The notes under the pieces: generated by a model
Told to the model about the DNA's origin: nothing
Database searches by the model: none
What the model saw: only the letters and a program-made list of their open reading frames with translations
In this document: positions 6,406 through 14,288 of the stretch, piece by piece
Layout: each line of letters starts with the position of its first letter
How positions within the stretch are numbered: position 1 is the first letter of the stretch
Assembly (NCBI GenBank): GCA_024693415.1
Contig: JAILKX010000063.1
Coordinates: 1-24,033 of the forward strand
Reading direction: 5' to 3'
Length of the DNA stretch: 24,033 bases
From: Bacilli bacterium
GTDB taxonomy: Bacteria > Bacillota_I > Bacilli_A > RFN20 > CAG-826
Made by a program: the position numbers and the translations under genes

Positions 6406-8556
6406 ATGAAATTCAGGTTCCCAATACTTGCCAAAATAGCCATCTTGGGTACGTTGACTTCCGTTATCGCGGCAGGTATTTCGGTTACGGTTTCCTATTT
6501 CAACCAGGTAAGCCGTAGCGAAAAGAATCAGATAGACTCAATCGATAGTACGCTCGAAAGCATCCGCTATTCCTATGAGGTGAGCTCGGAGTCGGATGGC
6601 AATCGGTCGGCCCTTGCGAGTGTCGTGCAGGTGGCCGCCGACTACTATGCGGACCCGGAAGTTAGGAACGCCGAATTGTCGGACTTCCCCACCTTCTTTG
6701 AATATGAGGCCTTCATGAGGAAGAAGGCCATATGGTTTTATCCGCCTGCCGACGCCATGATAGGCTCGATGGATTTTATCGAATTTAGGAATAGCCTTGC
6801 CGTTTTGCAATCTTCGCTTGTCATTAGCGAATATAGCTGCGGCGCCATGTCTTGTTTCTTGGCCTATTATGACGAAGATACCTCCAGTTATGTCTTCGTG
6901 GCGGATTCTCGCACGGACAGGGTAATGAAAGGCGTGTTCTATTACCTAACGGCGAGCCATTATAAATTAAAGGATTCCGATATCCTCATCGATTCTGAGA
7001 AAACGTCTCGTTACGATACCTATTTGATCAATAAACTTCGCACGAAATTCCTCACGGTCAACGATGACGATGGGAAGGAAATCGGGACTTTCTTCATCCA
7101 ATACAACACCCTCGCCATCGAAAGGGAGAACAAAAGGATCCTTGCCACCGACATCGCGATTCTGTCTAGCACTAGCGTCGCCATCATCGCCATCATCGTC
7201 TTGGCCTCCTATTTGATGTTCACAAGGAACATAAGGAAATTGACCAAGTCCGCCGAGGCCATCTCGGCCAAACTTAGCTCTACCGAGACCTTCGAGGCCG
7301 TCGAAGTCAACATCAAGAGCAACGACGAACTAAAGACCTTAGGCAACGCCATAGTCGATATGGAAGACCACATCGTGAACTACGTCGACATCATCAAAAA
7401 CGAGGCCAGCGAAAGGGAAAAGGTCGCGGCCGAATTAAGCGTTGCCTCCAAAATCCAAAAGGAAGCATTGCCCGCTACTTCCTTCATCGATTCCAAAGTT
7501 GCCGTTGAGGCCTATATCGTTCCCGCCAAGGAAGTCGGAGGCGACTTCTATGATTACTTCTATGTCGGCGACAACCTAGTCATCGTCATCAGCGACGTCT
7601 CCGGCAAAGGCGTGCCCGCCGCGCTATTCATGATGAGGGGCAAAGAACTCATCAAGTCCAAACTCAATAGCGGACTTTCCTTAACCGACGCCATCAAGGA
7701 AGTCAACGACTCGCTATGCAGCAATAACGAGGAGAATTTGTTCATCACTTCCTTCATCGGGGTTATCGACTTCGAAAAAGGCGAGATCTCCTATGTAAGC
7801 GCGGGACATGAAAAACCCTATATCCTCTCTAAGGGCGAGGTAATAAAGCTCGATAGCGGAATCTCCAACTTCGTTTTAGGCGGCATGGAGGAGATGGAAT
7901 ACGTCTCCGACACCGTATCGTTTGAAAAAGGCGATAGGATCTTCCTTTTCACCGATGGACTAAACGAAGCCATCAATAAGGGAAGGGAAGAATTCGGTTA
8001 CGACAGAATCGTCTCCGCGCTTAATGAGTCCAAAGACCTCGGCCTAAGGGAAATCCTTGACCATATCGAGGAAAATCAAAAGAAATTCGTCGGCAAAATG
8101 GAAGCCTTCGACGATACGACCATGATGATCGTCGAAAATTTAAGCGAGGACTTCCATCTCTTCTTCAAAAAGAAGGACTATTCCATCATCGAAGAGGCCG
8201 TCGATGCCTTCCAAAGCCATTTCAAAGACCTCTCAGATGGAGTCAAGGGAAAGGTTGGGATCATCCTCGACGAACTGCTCAATAACCTCGTAAGCTACGA
8301 GCAGAGGGAAGACCTTGAAATCGAAGTCAGCGCCAAAACTAGCGGAAGCGAGCTCACCCTAGTGATTTCCAGTAACGGCGCAGACTACGACATATTGAAG
8401 GAACATAAGGAAAAATATGCTACGGGAAGCGAAGAGATCGAGGAAGGCGGCTTTGGGATAACGATCGTCAAAGACCTCGCCAAGGAAGTGACCTATGGCT
8501 ATAAAAAGGGCCGTTCCATCGTCACCGTTATCCTCGACCTTAACGAAAGCCTATAG
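6406..8556 (+). CDS. Membrane PP2C (SpoIIE-type) phosphatase fused to RsbW-like HATPase
   Basis: This 716-residue receptor has TM1 at about 10-31, an extracellular sensor at 32-248, TM2 at 251-272 and HAMP at 273-325. A PP2C/SpoIIE domain follows at about 340-580 with metal-site motifs VGGDF (D380), SDVSGKG (D397), FTDG (D517) and FDDTT (569-571). The C-terminal HATPase domain (590-716) has an N-box (E623, N627) and a GGFGITIV lid motif (681-688). In its G1 box, where DxG is expected, it reads SNG (656-658), so ATP binding may be weakened or lost. It probably dephosphorylates the STAS protein encoded just upstream, gated by an outside signal. There is no Shine-Dalgarno site; translation may be coupled to the STAS gene. 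Confidence 0.93.
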   Translation: MKFRFPILAKIAILGTLTSVIAAGISVTVSYFNQVSRSEKNQIDSIDSTLESIRYSYEVSSESDGNRSALASVVQVAADYYADPEVRNAELSDFPTFFEYEAFMRKKAIWFYPPADAMIGSMDFIEFRNSLAVLQSSLVISEYSCGAMSCFLAYYDEDTSSYVFVADSRTDRVMKGVFYYLTASHYKLKDSDILIDSEKTSRYDTYLINKLRTKFLTVNDDDGKEIGTFFIQYNTLAIERENKRILATDIAILSSTSVAIIAIIVLASYLMFTRNIRKLTKSAEAISAKLSSTETFEAVEVNIKSNDELKTLGNAIVDMEDHIVNYVDIIKNEASEREKVAAELSVASKIQKEALPATSFIDSKVAVEAYIVPAKEVGGDFYDYFYVGDNLVIVISDVSGKGVPAALFMMRGKELIKSKLNSGLSLTDAIKEVNDSLCSNNEENLFITSFIGVIDFEKGEISYVSAGHEKPYILSKGEVIKLDSGISNFVLGGMEEMEYVSDTVSFEKGDRIFLFTDGLNEAINKGREEFGYDRIVSALNESKDLGLREILDHIEENQKKFVGKMEAFDDTTMMIVENLSEDFHLFFKKKDYSIIEEAVDAFQSHFKDLSDGVKGKVGIILDELLNNLVSYEQREDLEIEVSAKTSGSELTLVISSNGADYDILKEHKEKYATGSEEIEEGGFGITIVKDLAKEVTYGYKKGRSIVTVILDLNESL

Positions 8557-8585
8557 GCTTAGTTGAACGCTATCTTAACTAAAAT

Positions 8586-8630
8586 CGCCGCAAAAACCGG
8601 GTTAAATTCCTGAAATTGCGGCGGTTTTTT
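8586..8630 (+). terminator. Intrinsic terminator between the two phosphatase genes
   Basis: Stem CGCCGCAA/TTGCGGCG (8586-8593 with 8616-8623), large loop, then G and six T (8625-8630). It separates the STAS operon from the second phosphatase gene. Confidence 0.85.
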
Positions 8631-8677
8631 ATATAATAAAACACGAATAAGTGTGCTTTTTCATGGGCTAGAGTAAA

Positions 8678-8686
8678 TGTTACAAT
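8678..8686 (+). promoter_or_regulatory. Extended -10 of the second phosphatase gene
   Basis: TGTTACAAT is an extended -10. Its TG is part of an in-frame ATG at 8677, so that ATG lies upstream of the transcript and cannot be the translation start; ATG 8719 is the next one. The predicted leader is about 25 bases. Confidence 0.55.
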
Positions 8687-8718
8687 CTTCTATACGAAGA
8701 TACGACTGGACGACCGAT

Positions 8719-10713
8719 ATGCCTCTTACGACCTTAGTGACAAAAGTAAAAGAAATGAAAGAACAAAGGCTCAAAAAGAAAGAAAAGCTGAAGAAGAAAA
8801 GCCCCTATGACTACGACCTTGATATCGAGGTCAATAGGAAGAACGAGATAGACGCCAATAACTCGATGGTTTCGGCCGCCCTCGTCACCGCCGTCCTCTT
8901 TATCATCGTCTATACCCTTTTCCATGTTGGCGTCCTCCCTATCGGCAGCAAGGTGTTGGTCCATATCTTCATGCCCGCCAACATCGTCTTGCTCGCATCG
9001 ACCTGGGTCGTTAAGAAGACGAGATTATTCTATAAGCCCACGTTCAAGCTCTATATTCTGGGCACATTCGTATTCGCTTTCTTCGTCTTGGGCTGCATCG
9101 CCCCAAAACACGGCGTCCTCACCTGGGCCATCCCCATCGTCTTGGCCAACCACTACTATACCCCCAAAGTCGGTAGGATCATTTTCATAAACTGCCTGAT
9201 TGGGATGCTTCTTTCCCTTTATATCGGCGCATTCATCGGCGAATATGACAATAACCTACTAGGCCCCGGCATGGTCGTTTATAACGTCCCCGCGGACCAA
9301 TTGAACAGTGAGTACATACCCGTTTTGGCGGTGGATGGTTCCACCGAATACTACATCTACCAACCCGATGACGTCATGAAGAGAATCCAGATGGTCAACA
9401 CCCTCGCGGCCAATGGCGATAACCGTTACCTCAAGATCTTCCTCTTCTATTTCTTCGGGCGTGGCCTAGCGCTATTCATCATCTACTATGCCTCCTATTC
9501 CTTGACCTTACGTACTTCCGAGCTTCTTACTAACGAAGTCGCGAGTAGGCAAGAGAAGAGAACGATCGAAACGGAGCTTGAAATTGCCCAGGGCATCCAG
9601 CAAGGCGTCCTTCCCCCTGCCTATAGCTCGTTTAAGGATCTGACTTTGTTTGCCGAATTAAAGGCCACGAAGGAAGTCGGCGGAGACCTCTATTATTATT
9701 TCCCCTTAGACGACACCCACATCGCCTTCTGCATCGGCGACGTCTCGGGAAAAGGGGTTCCCGCGGCCATGTTCATGATGAAGACGATCACTTGCTTAAA
9801 GGCCTATTCGAGCATCGACAAGCATCCTAGCGAAATCCTTAAGGAAACCAACCTCGCCCTAATCGAAGGCAATGATGAACTTCAGATGTTCGTCACCTGC
9901 TTCTTCGGCATCCTCGATACCGAAACGGGCGTATTGGAATATTGCAACGCCGGTCACAATAAACCTGTCATCGGCCATAATGACAAATACCAGTTCCTCG
10001 AATGCAGCGCCGGCTTCATCCTCGGCGCCTTGGAATTCACCCCGTTAAAGGACGAGAAGACGAAACTTCACAAAGGCGACCACATCTTCCTATATACCGA
10101 CGGCATCACCGAGGCCAAGAACAACGAGAATGAGCTTTATGGCGAACTAAGGCTACTAAGGCTACTCAACTCCAAGAAGTATTCCTCGATCCTTGAGACC
10201 CATTATGAACTAAAGGAAGATATCGCTTCCTTCGTTAATGGCGCAGACCAAGCCGACGACATGACCTATCTCTATCTTGCCTATCAGGGCGATGAGATAT
10301 ATGCCCGCGAACTAAATGTCGACGCAACAATCGAAAACGTCAGGGAGGTCTTGCAGTTCTCCGAGCAATGCCTAAAGGAGACCAACAACGAGAAATACAC
10401 CCAGAAGTTCTATGTCGTCGTGGATGAGCTAGCCTCCAACATCGTCAAATACGCCTATCCAAACGAACCCCTAGGTCTCTATTTCCGCTTCCTCTATAAC
10501 AAGACCCAACACCAGATCATCCTTACCTTCATCGATAGGGGCATCCCCTTCGATCCCATCAAAACCGATAAGGGGAAAGAGACGGTCGATATCGATGGAC
10601 CAGAAGGCGGCTTAGGCATCCACATCGTCAAAAACCTAGTCGACTCGATTACCTATAACAGAGTGAACAACAGGAACATCCTAATGCTCACAATGGATAC
10701 CAATCGCCGTTAA
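8719..10713 (+). CDS. Polytopic membrane PP2C (SpoIIE-type) phosphatase fused to HATPase
   Basis: This 664-residue protein starts at MPLTTLVTK. A charged, Lys-rich cytoplasmic N-terminus (10-40) is followed by about six membrane segments between 52 and 261 and a coiled linker. The PP2C domain (about 285-525) carries VGGDL (320-324), GDVSGKG (340-346), YTDG (459-462) and DDMT (513-516). The HATPase domain (535-664) is intact: N-box E570/N574, G1 box DRGIPFD (D606) and lid GGLGIHIVKNL (from 630). It resembles the upstream fusion in its cytoplasmic half only; the sensor part is unrelated (polytopic, not a single large outer loop). It probably acts on a STAS protein, perhaps the one at 6097. It is transcribed from its own promoter. 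The ATG at 8677 was rejected as part of the -10. Confidence 0.92.
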   Translation: MPLTTLVTKVKEMKEQRLKKKEKLKKKSPYDYDLDIEVNRKNEIDANNSMVSAALVTAVLFIIVYTLFHVGVLPIGSKVLVHIFMPANIVLLASTWVVKKTRLFYKPTFKLYILGTFVFAFFVLGCIAPKHGVLTWAIPIVLANHYYTPKVGRIIFINCLIGMLLSLYIGAFIGEYDNNLLGPGMVVYNVPADQLNSEYIPVLAVDGSTEYYIYQPDDVMKRIQMVNTLAANGDNRYLKIFLFYFFGRGLALFIIYYASYSLTLRTSELLTNEVASRQEKRTIETELEIAQGIQQGVLPPAYSSFKDLTLFAELKATKEVGGDLYYYFPLDDTHIAFCIGDVSGKGVPAAMFMMKTITCLKAYSSIDKHPSEILKETNLALIEGNDELQMFVTCFFGILDTETGVLEYCNAGHNKPVIGHNDKYQFLECSAGFILGALEFTPLKDEKTKLHKGDHIFLYTDGITEAKNNENELYGELRLLRLLNSKKYSSILETHYELKEDIASFVNGADQADDMTYLYLAYQGDEIYARELNVDATIENVREVLQFSEQCLKETNNEKYTQKFYVVVDELASNIVKYAYPNEPLGLYFRFLYNKTQHQIILTFIDRGIPFDPIKTDKGKETVDIDGPEGGLGIHIVKNLVDSITYNRVNNRNILMLTMDTNRR

Positions 10714-10744
10714 AATAGCGGCAAAACCCCTATATTTTTATGAG

Positions 10745-10771
10745 AATTGCCGTTATATAGACGGCAATTTT
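10745..10771 (+). terminator. Intrinsic terminator after the second phosphatase gene
   Basis: Perfect 9-bp stem AATTGCCGT/ACGGCAATT (10745-10753 with 10761-10769), 7-base loop, short T tail. An extra CGGCAA at 10719-10724 could pair with the same TTGCCG, forming a competing hairpin. Confidence 0.75.
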
Positions 10772-10831
10772 CCTTGCTATACATTTTTTGTTAACTAACC
10801 TTTGTCCTTGTTCATTTCACCTATCTTCTTC

Positions 10832-10837
10832 TAAGAT
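10832..10837 (+). promoter_or_regulatory. -10 box of the mntP-like gene
   Basis: TAAGAT ends 10 bases before ATG 10848. A poor -35 (TTGTTC, 10808-10813) lies 18 bases upstream. No Shine-Dalgarno site is seen, and no yybP-ykoY manganese riboswitch is recognisable in the short upstream region. Confidence 0.45.
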
Positions 10838-10847
10838 ATCCCTTGCT

Positions 10848-11486
10848 ATGACTGCTGCGATCATCATTCAAATCATCCTCCTTGGCGTTGGGCTATCCGC
10901 GGACGCTTTCGCAGTCAGCGTCACCGATGGTTTGACATATAGGGATTTAAACGGAAGAAGGTCCGTTTTCATCGCCGCGACTTTCGGCATCATGCAAGGC
11001 CTTATGCCCCTAATCGGGTATTGGCTTGTCGAAGCGGTCGCCATCATCGTCAACGAGTCGCAAGGGGCAAGTGCTGGCAAAATAATGGCCCTGGCCGTTA
11101 CCTGGGTTGCTTTCGCCCTCCTTATCCTAATCGGAGGCAAGATGCTAATAGATGGCGTAATGGACGTTAGGAAGCCTAGCGAAGATAAGGAAGTGAAATT
11201 CTTTTCCATTAAGGAGGTCCTCCTTTTTGGGATTGCGACCTCTATCGATGCCCTAGGCACTGGCGTTGCCCTCCATTCGGGCACATTGTCGGATAACGTC
11301 ACTATCTTCCTACATGTCCTTATCATTGCCGCCATTACCTTTTCCTTATCTTTAGTCGGCGTATTGCTTGGCGATAAGATCGGGGCGTTATTAAAGGGCA
11401 AATACGAAATCACCGAGATCATCGGCGGCGCGATATTGATCGCTTTGGCGGTATTTATCGTCTTAGAGCATTATCTGGGATTTTGA
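10848..11486 (+). CDS. mntP: MntP-type manganese efflux pump
   Basis: This 212-residue membrane protein has about six hydrophobic helices. The two family signatures are present: LSADAFAVSVTDGL (D19) in the first helix and ATSIDALGTGVAL near residue 129 in the second half; these acidic residues form the ion path in MntP. The C-terminal EIIGGAILIALAVFIV is also typical. The expected role is Mn2+ export across the cytoplasmic membrane. ATG 10848 is preferred because the first helix begins there; an earlier in-frame TTG (10788) would add a Cys/Ser-rich tail foreign to the family. It is convergent with ppdK across a shared terminator. Confidence 0.9.
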   Translation: MTAAIIIQIILLGVGLSADAFAVSVTDGLTYRDLNGRRSVFIAATFGIMQGLMPLIGYWLVEAVAIIVNESQGASAGKIMALAVTWVAFALLILIGGKMLIDGVMDVRKPSEDKEVKFFSIKEVLLFGIATSIDALGTGVALHSGTLSDNVTIFLHVLIIAAITFSLSLVGVLLGDKIGALLKGKYEITEIIGGAILIALAVFIVLEHYLGF

Positions 11487-11506
11487 GTTAGAGCCAAACA
11501 AACAAG

Positions 11507-11546
11507 AAAAAGGCCACCGCCCTTTTGGAAGCGATGGCCTATTTTT
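11507..11546. terminator. Bidirectional terminator between mntP and ppdK
   Basis: Stem 11511-11520 with 11531-11540 (AGGCCACCGC against GCGATGGCCT, one mismatch), 10-base loop. It is flanked by ATTTTT on the right and an A tract on the left that reads as a T tail on the minus strand, so it serves both converging genes. Confidence 0.8.
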
Positions 11547-11560
11547 GTAATCGGAAGGGA

Positions 11561-14209
11561 TTACTTGGTCTTGTTCAAGATGGCCGCTTGAGCCGCAGCG
11601 AGGCGGGCAAGAGGTACACGGAAGGGAGAGCAAGAGACATAGTCGAGGCCGACTTTGTCATAGAAGATGATGGAGGTGGGATCGCCGCCGGTTTCGCCGC
11701 AAACGCCGATTAGGAGCTTGGGGTTGGTGGCGCGGCCACGCTCGACCGCGATCTTGACGAGTTCGCCGACGCCTTCGATATCGATGGTCTGGAACGGATC
11801 GAATTCGTAGATCTTCTTTTCCTGGTAGGTGGGCAAGAACTGGCCGGAGTCATCACGGGAGAAGCCCATGGTGAGCTGGGTGAGGTCGTTGGTGCCGAAG
11901 GAGAAGAATTCGGCTTCTTTGGCGAGGTTGCCAGCCTGTAAGGCGCCTCTTGGGATCTCGATCATCGTACCGACGTGGTAGACGAGCTTGTGGTCATGCT
12001 TGGCCATTTCGTCTTCGACGGCTTTGACGACGACGTTCTTGGCGAACTTGAGTTCCTTGAGCTCACCGGCGAGCGGGATCATGATCTCGGGTTCGACGGT
12101 CTTGCCAAGTTCCTTCTCGGCCTTATAGGCGGCCTGGACAATGGCCTTGGCCAAGACGGCGTAGATTTCGGGATAGGCGACGCATAGGCGGACGCCGCGG
12201 AAGCCCATCATCGGGTTGGCTTGCTGGAGCTGGTTGATCCTATCGATGACCTTCTGCTCGGGAACGCCTAGTTTCTCGGCGAGTTCGGCGATGTTCTTGG
12301 TGTCGTGGATCTCGGGGAGGAATTCGTGTAGGGGTGGGTCGAGTAGACGGATGTTGACAAGAGAATCGGGATTGGCGAGATACATCTTGTAGAAGTCATC
12401 CATTAGGAACGGACGGATCCTTTCAAGGGCGGCTTCCCTCTGTTCGGGGGTGTCGCTGAGGATCATGGAACGCATATTGAGGATGCGGTCATCCGCGAAG
12501 AACATACGCTCGGTACGGCATAGACCGATACCTTCGGCGCCGAAGTTCTTGGCGTTTTCGGCATCAAGCGGGGTGTTGCAGTTGGCGCGGACCTTTAGGC
12601 GACGGTACTTATCAGCCCATTCCATCATGCGACCGAAGTCACCGCCGAGGTCGGCGGGAATCATGTCGATGGAGCCTTCGTAGACGTTGCCGGTGGAACC
12701 GTTGACGGAGATGATGTCGCCTTCGCGGAAGACTTTGTCACCGACGGTCATGGTCTTGGCTTCTTCGTTGATGATGGCGGTGGTGCAACCGGCGACGCAG
12801 CACTTACCCATGGAGCGGGCGACGACGGCGGCGTGGGAGGTCATGCCACCACGGGCGGTGACGATGGCTTCGGAGTTGACCATACCGATGATGTCTTCGG
12901 GAGAGGTCTCGGCACGGCAGAGGACGACTTTGACGCCCTTGTCGTGGAGCTCTTTGCACTCTTCGGCGGAGAAGACGATCTTACCGGTGCCGGCGCCAGG
13001 AGAGGCGGGTAGACCCTTAAGGAAGGGCGTGGCCTTGGCTTCGGCTTTGGGGTCGAAGGTCGGGTGGAGCAAGTCGTTCAATTGCTTTGGCTCGACGCGG
13101 AGGACGGCTTCCTGTTCGGTGATGAGTCCTTCGTCGACTAGGTCGCAGGCGACCTTTAGCGCGGCGCGGGCAGTACGCTTGCCATTGCGGGTCTGGAGGA
13201 AGAAGAGCTTACCTTTTTCGATGGTGTACTCCATATCCTGCATATCACGGAAGTAGTGTTCCATCCTGGCGATGGTTTCCATGAACTGCTTGTAGACATC
13301 GGGCATCCTCTTCTGGAGTTCGTCGATGTGAAGCGGGGTGCGGACGCCGGCGACGACGTCTTCGCCCTGAGCGTTAGGAAGGAATTCGGCGTAGATCTTC
13401 TTTTCGCCGGTGGAGGGGTTGCGGGAGAAGGCAACGCCAGTGCCGGAATCTTCGCCCATGTTGCCGAAGACCATGGTCTGGACGTTGACGGCGGTGCCCC
13501 ATTCGTAGGGGATGCCATTCATGGCGCGGTAGACGTTGGCGCGGGGGTTGTCCCAGCTGCGGAAGACAGCCGCGATCGCTTCGCGGAGCTGTTCATAGGG
13601 ATCGGTCGGGAAGTCTTCGCCGAAGACCTTCTTGTAGTAGGCCTTGTAGTTGGCGACGAGGCCCTTGAGCTGCTCGGTGGTGACTTCGGTGTCGAGCTTG
13701 TAGCCATTCTCTTCTTTGAGCTTGTCGAGCATGGCGTCCATCTCGGTCCTGGGGTGGCCTTTGGCGATGTTGGTGAACATCAGGATGAAGCGGCGGAAGG
13801 AGTCCCAGGCGAACCTTTCGTTGCCAGCGGCTTCCGCGAGTTCCTTGACGGTGGTGTCGTTGAGACCAAGGTTAAGGATGGTGTCCATCATGCCCGGCAT
13901 GGACTGCCTGGCGCCAGAGCGGACGGAGACGAGAAGGGGCATGCCCTTTCCTCCGCCGAAGGACTTTCCGACGGTTTTCTCGACATCGTGGATATGAGCG
14001 ACGATGTCATCCCAGACGAAGTCAGGGATCTTCTTCCCGGATTCGTAATACAGGGTGCAAGCTTCGGTTGAGACGGTGAATCCGGGCGGAATGTTGATTC
14101 CGGCGGCGGTCATCTCGTTAAGGCCGAAGCCTTTTCCGCCAAGGATGTCTTTGCCAAGTTTGGCTTCATGACCTTCCTTGAAGGAATAAACGTACTTCTT
14201 TTCTGCCAT
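11561..14209 (-). CDS. ppdK: Pyruvate phosphate dikinase
   Basis: This 882-residue cytoplasmic enzyme interconverts pyruvate, ATP and phosphate with phosphoenolpyruvate, AMP and pyrophosphate. Domains follow in family order: an N-terminal ATP-grasp domain beginning near GGKGFGLNEM (24-33), a swivelling phosphohistidine domain with GGMTSHAAVVARSMG (His459), and a C-terminal TIM-barrel PEP/pyruvate domain ending with GVCGETGGDP (Cys837, the acid-base residue). Length matches the Clostridium-type enzyme (about 874). Start ATG 14209 has a perfect AGGAGG five bases upstream. No PDRP regulatory protein lies nearby. In such anaerobes it often works in glycolysis with pyrophosphate; that role is inferred here. 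Confidence 0.98.
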   Translation of the reverse strand: MAEKKYVYSFKEGHEAKLGKDILGGKGFGLNEMTAAGINIPPGFTVSTEACTLYYESGKKIPDFVWDDIVAHIHDVEKTVGKSFGGGKGMPLLVSVRSGARQSMPGMMDTILNLGLNDTTVKELAEAAGNERFAWDSFRRFILMFTNIAKGHPRTEMDAMLDKLKEENGYKLDTEVTTEQLKGLVANYKAYYKKVFGEDFPTDPYEQLREAIAAVFRSWDNPRANVYRAMNGIPYEWGTAVNVQTMVFGNMGEDSGTGVAFSRNPSTGEKKIYAEFLPNAQGEDVVAGVRTPLHIDELQKRMPDVYKQFMETIARMEHYFRDMQDMEYTIEKGKLFFLQTRNGKRTARAALKVACDLVDEGLITEQEAVLRVEPKQLNDLLHPTFDPKAEAKATPFLKGLPASPGAGTGKIVFSAEECKELHDKGVKVVLCRAETSPEDIIGMVNSEAIVTARGGMTSHAAVVARSMGKCCVAGCTTAIINEEAKTMTVGDKVFREGDIISVNGSTGNVYEGSIDMIPADLGGDFGRMMEWADKYRRLKVRANCNTPLDAENAKNFGAEGIGLCRTERMFFADDRILNMRSMILSDTPEQREAALERIRPFLMDDFYKMYLANPDSLVNIRLLDPPLHEFLPEIHDTKNIAELAEKLGVPEQKVIDRINQLQQANPMMGFRGVRLCVAYPEIYAVLAKAIVQAAYKAEKELGKTVEPEIMIPLAGELKELKFAKNVVVKAVEDEMAKHDHKLVYHVGTMIEIPRGALQAGNLAKEAEFFSFGTNDLTQLTMGFSRDDSGQFLPTYQEKKIYEFDPFQTIDIEGVGELVKIAVERGRATNPKLLIGVCGETGGDPTSIIFYDKVGLDYVSCSPFRVPLARLAAAQAAILNKTK

Positions 14210-14232
14210 TGTTTCCTCCTAATGACATTTAG

Positions 14233-14263
14233 GGGCTTTTCGCCCAACAATGAAATTTTAACA
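14233..14263 (-). promoter_or_regulatory. ppdK promoter and 5'-leader hairpin
   Basis: The minus strand reads TGTTAAAAT (14263-14255), an extended -10 whose hexamer TAAAAT matches the consensus at five of six positions. The leader then carries a small hairpin, GGGC/GCCC around a 5-base loop (14245-14233), just upstream of the AGGAGG site (14220-14215). Confidence 0.55.
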
Positions 14264-14271
14264 CACCGCCC

Positions 14272-14288
14272 CTTGTTCCTTGAACAAG
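14272..14288. promoter_or_regulatory. Perfect palindrome over the ppdK -35 region (candidate operator)
   Basis: CTTGTTC-CTT-GAACAAG is a perfect 7-3-7 inverted repeat. It covers the position where the -35 of the ppdK promoter should lie and lacks a T tail on either strand, so a protein-binding site is likelier than a terminator. The binding protein is unknown. Confidence 0.5.

Noticed and set aside
10714..10847. yybP-ykoY manganese riboswitch before mntP
   Set aside because: The space is short and occupied by the upstream terminator; the conserved riboswitch core was not seen.
10868..11422. 184-codon minus-strand open frame inside mntP
   Set aside because: It is antisense to a clear MntP with conserved ion-path motifs, and lacks a start signal.
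13256..14071. 271-codon plus-strand open frame inside ppdK
   Set aside because: It is antisense to a certain ppdK sequence, has no ribosome site, and its low-complexity Gly/Asp/Val-rich translation is typical of a shadow of GC-rich codons.
14272..14288. Palindrome as an intrinsic terminator
   Set aside because: The stem is followed by G-rich sequence on the minus strand and A-rich sequence on the plus strand, with no T tail; an operator is more likely.
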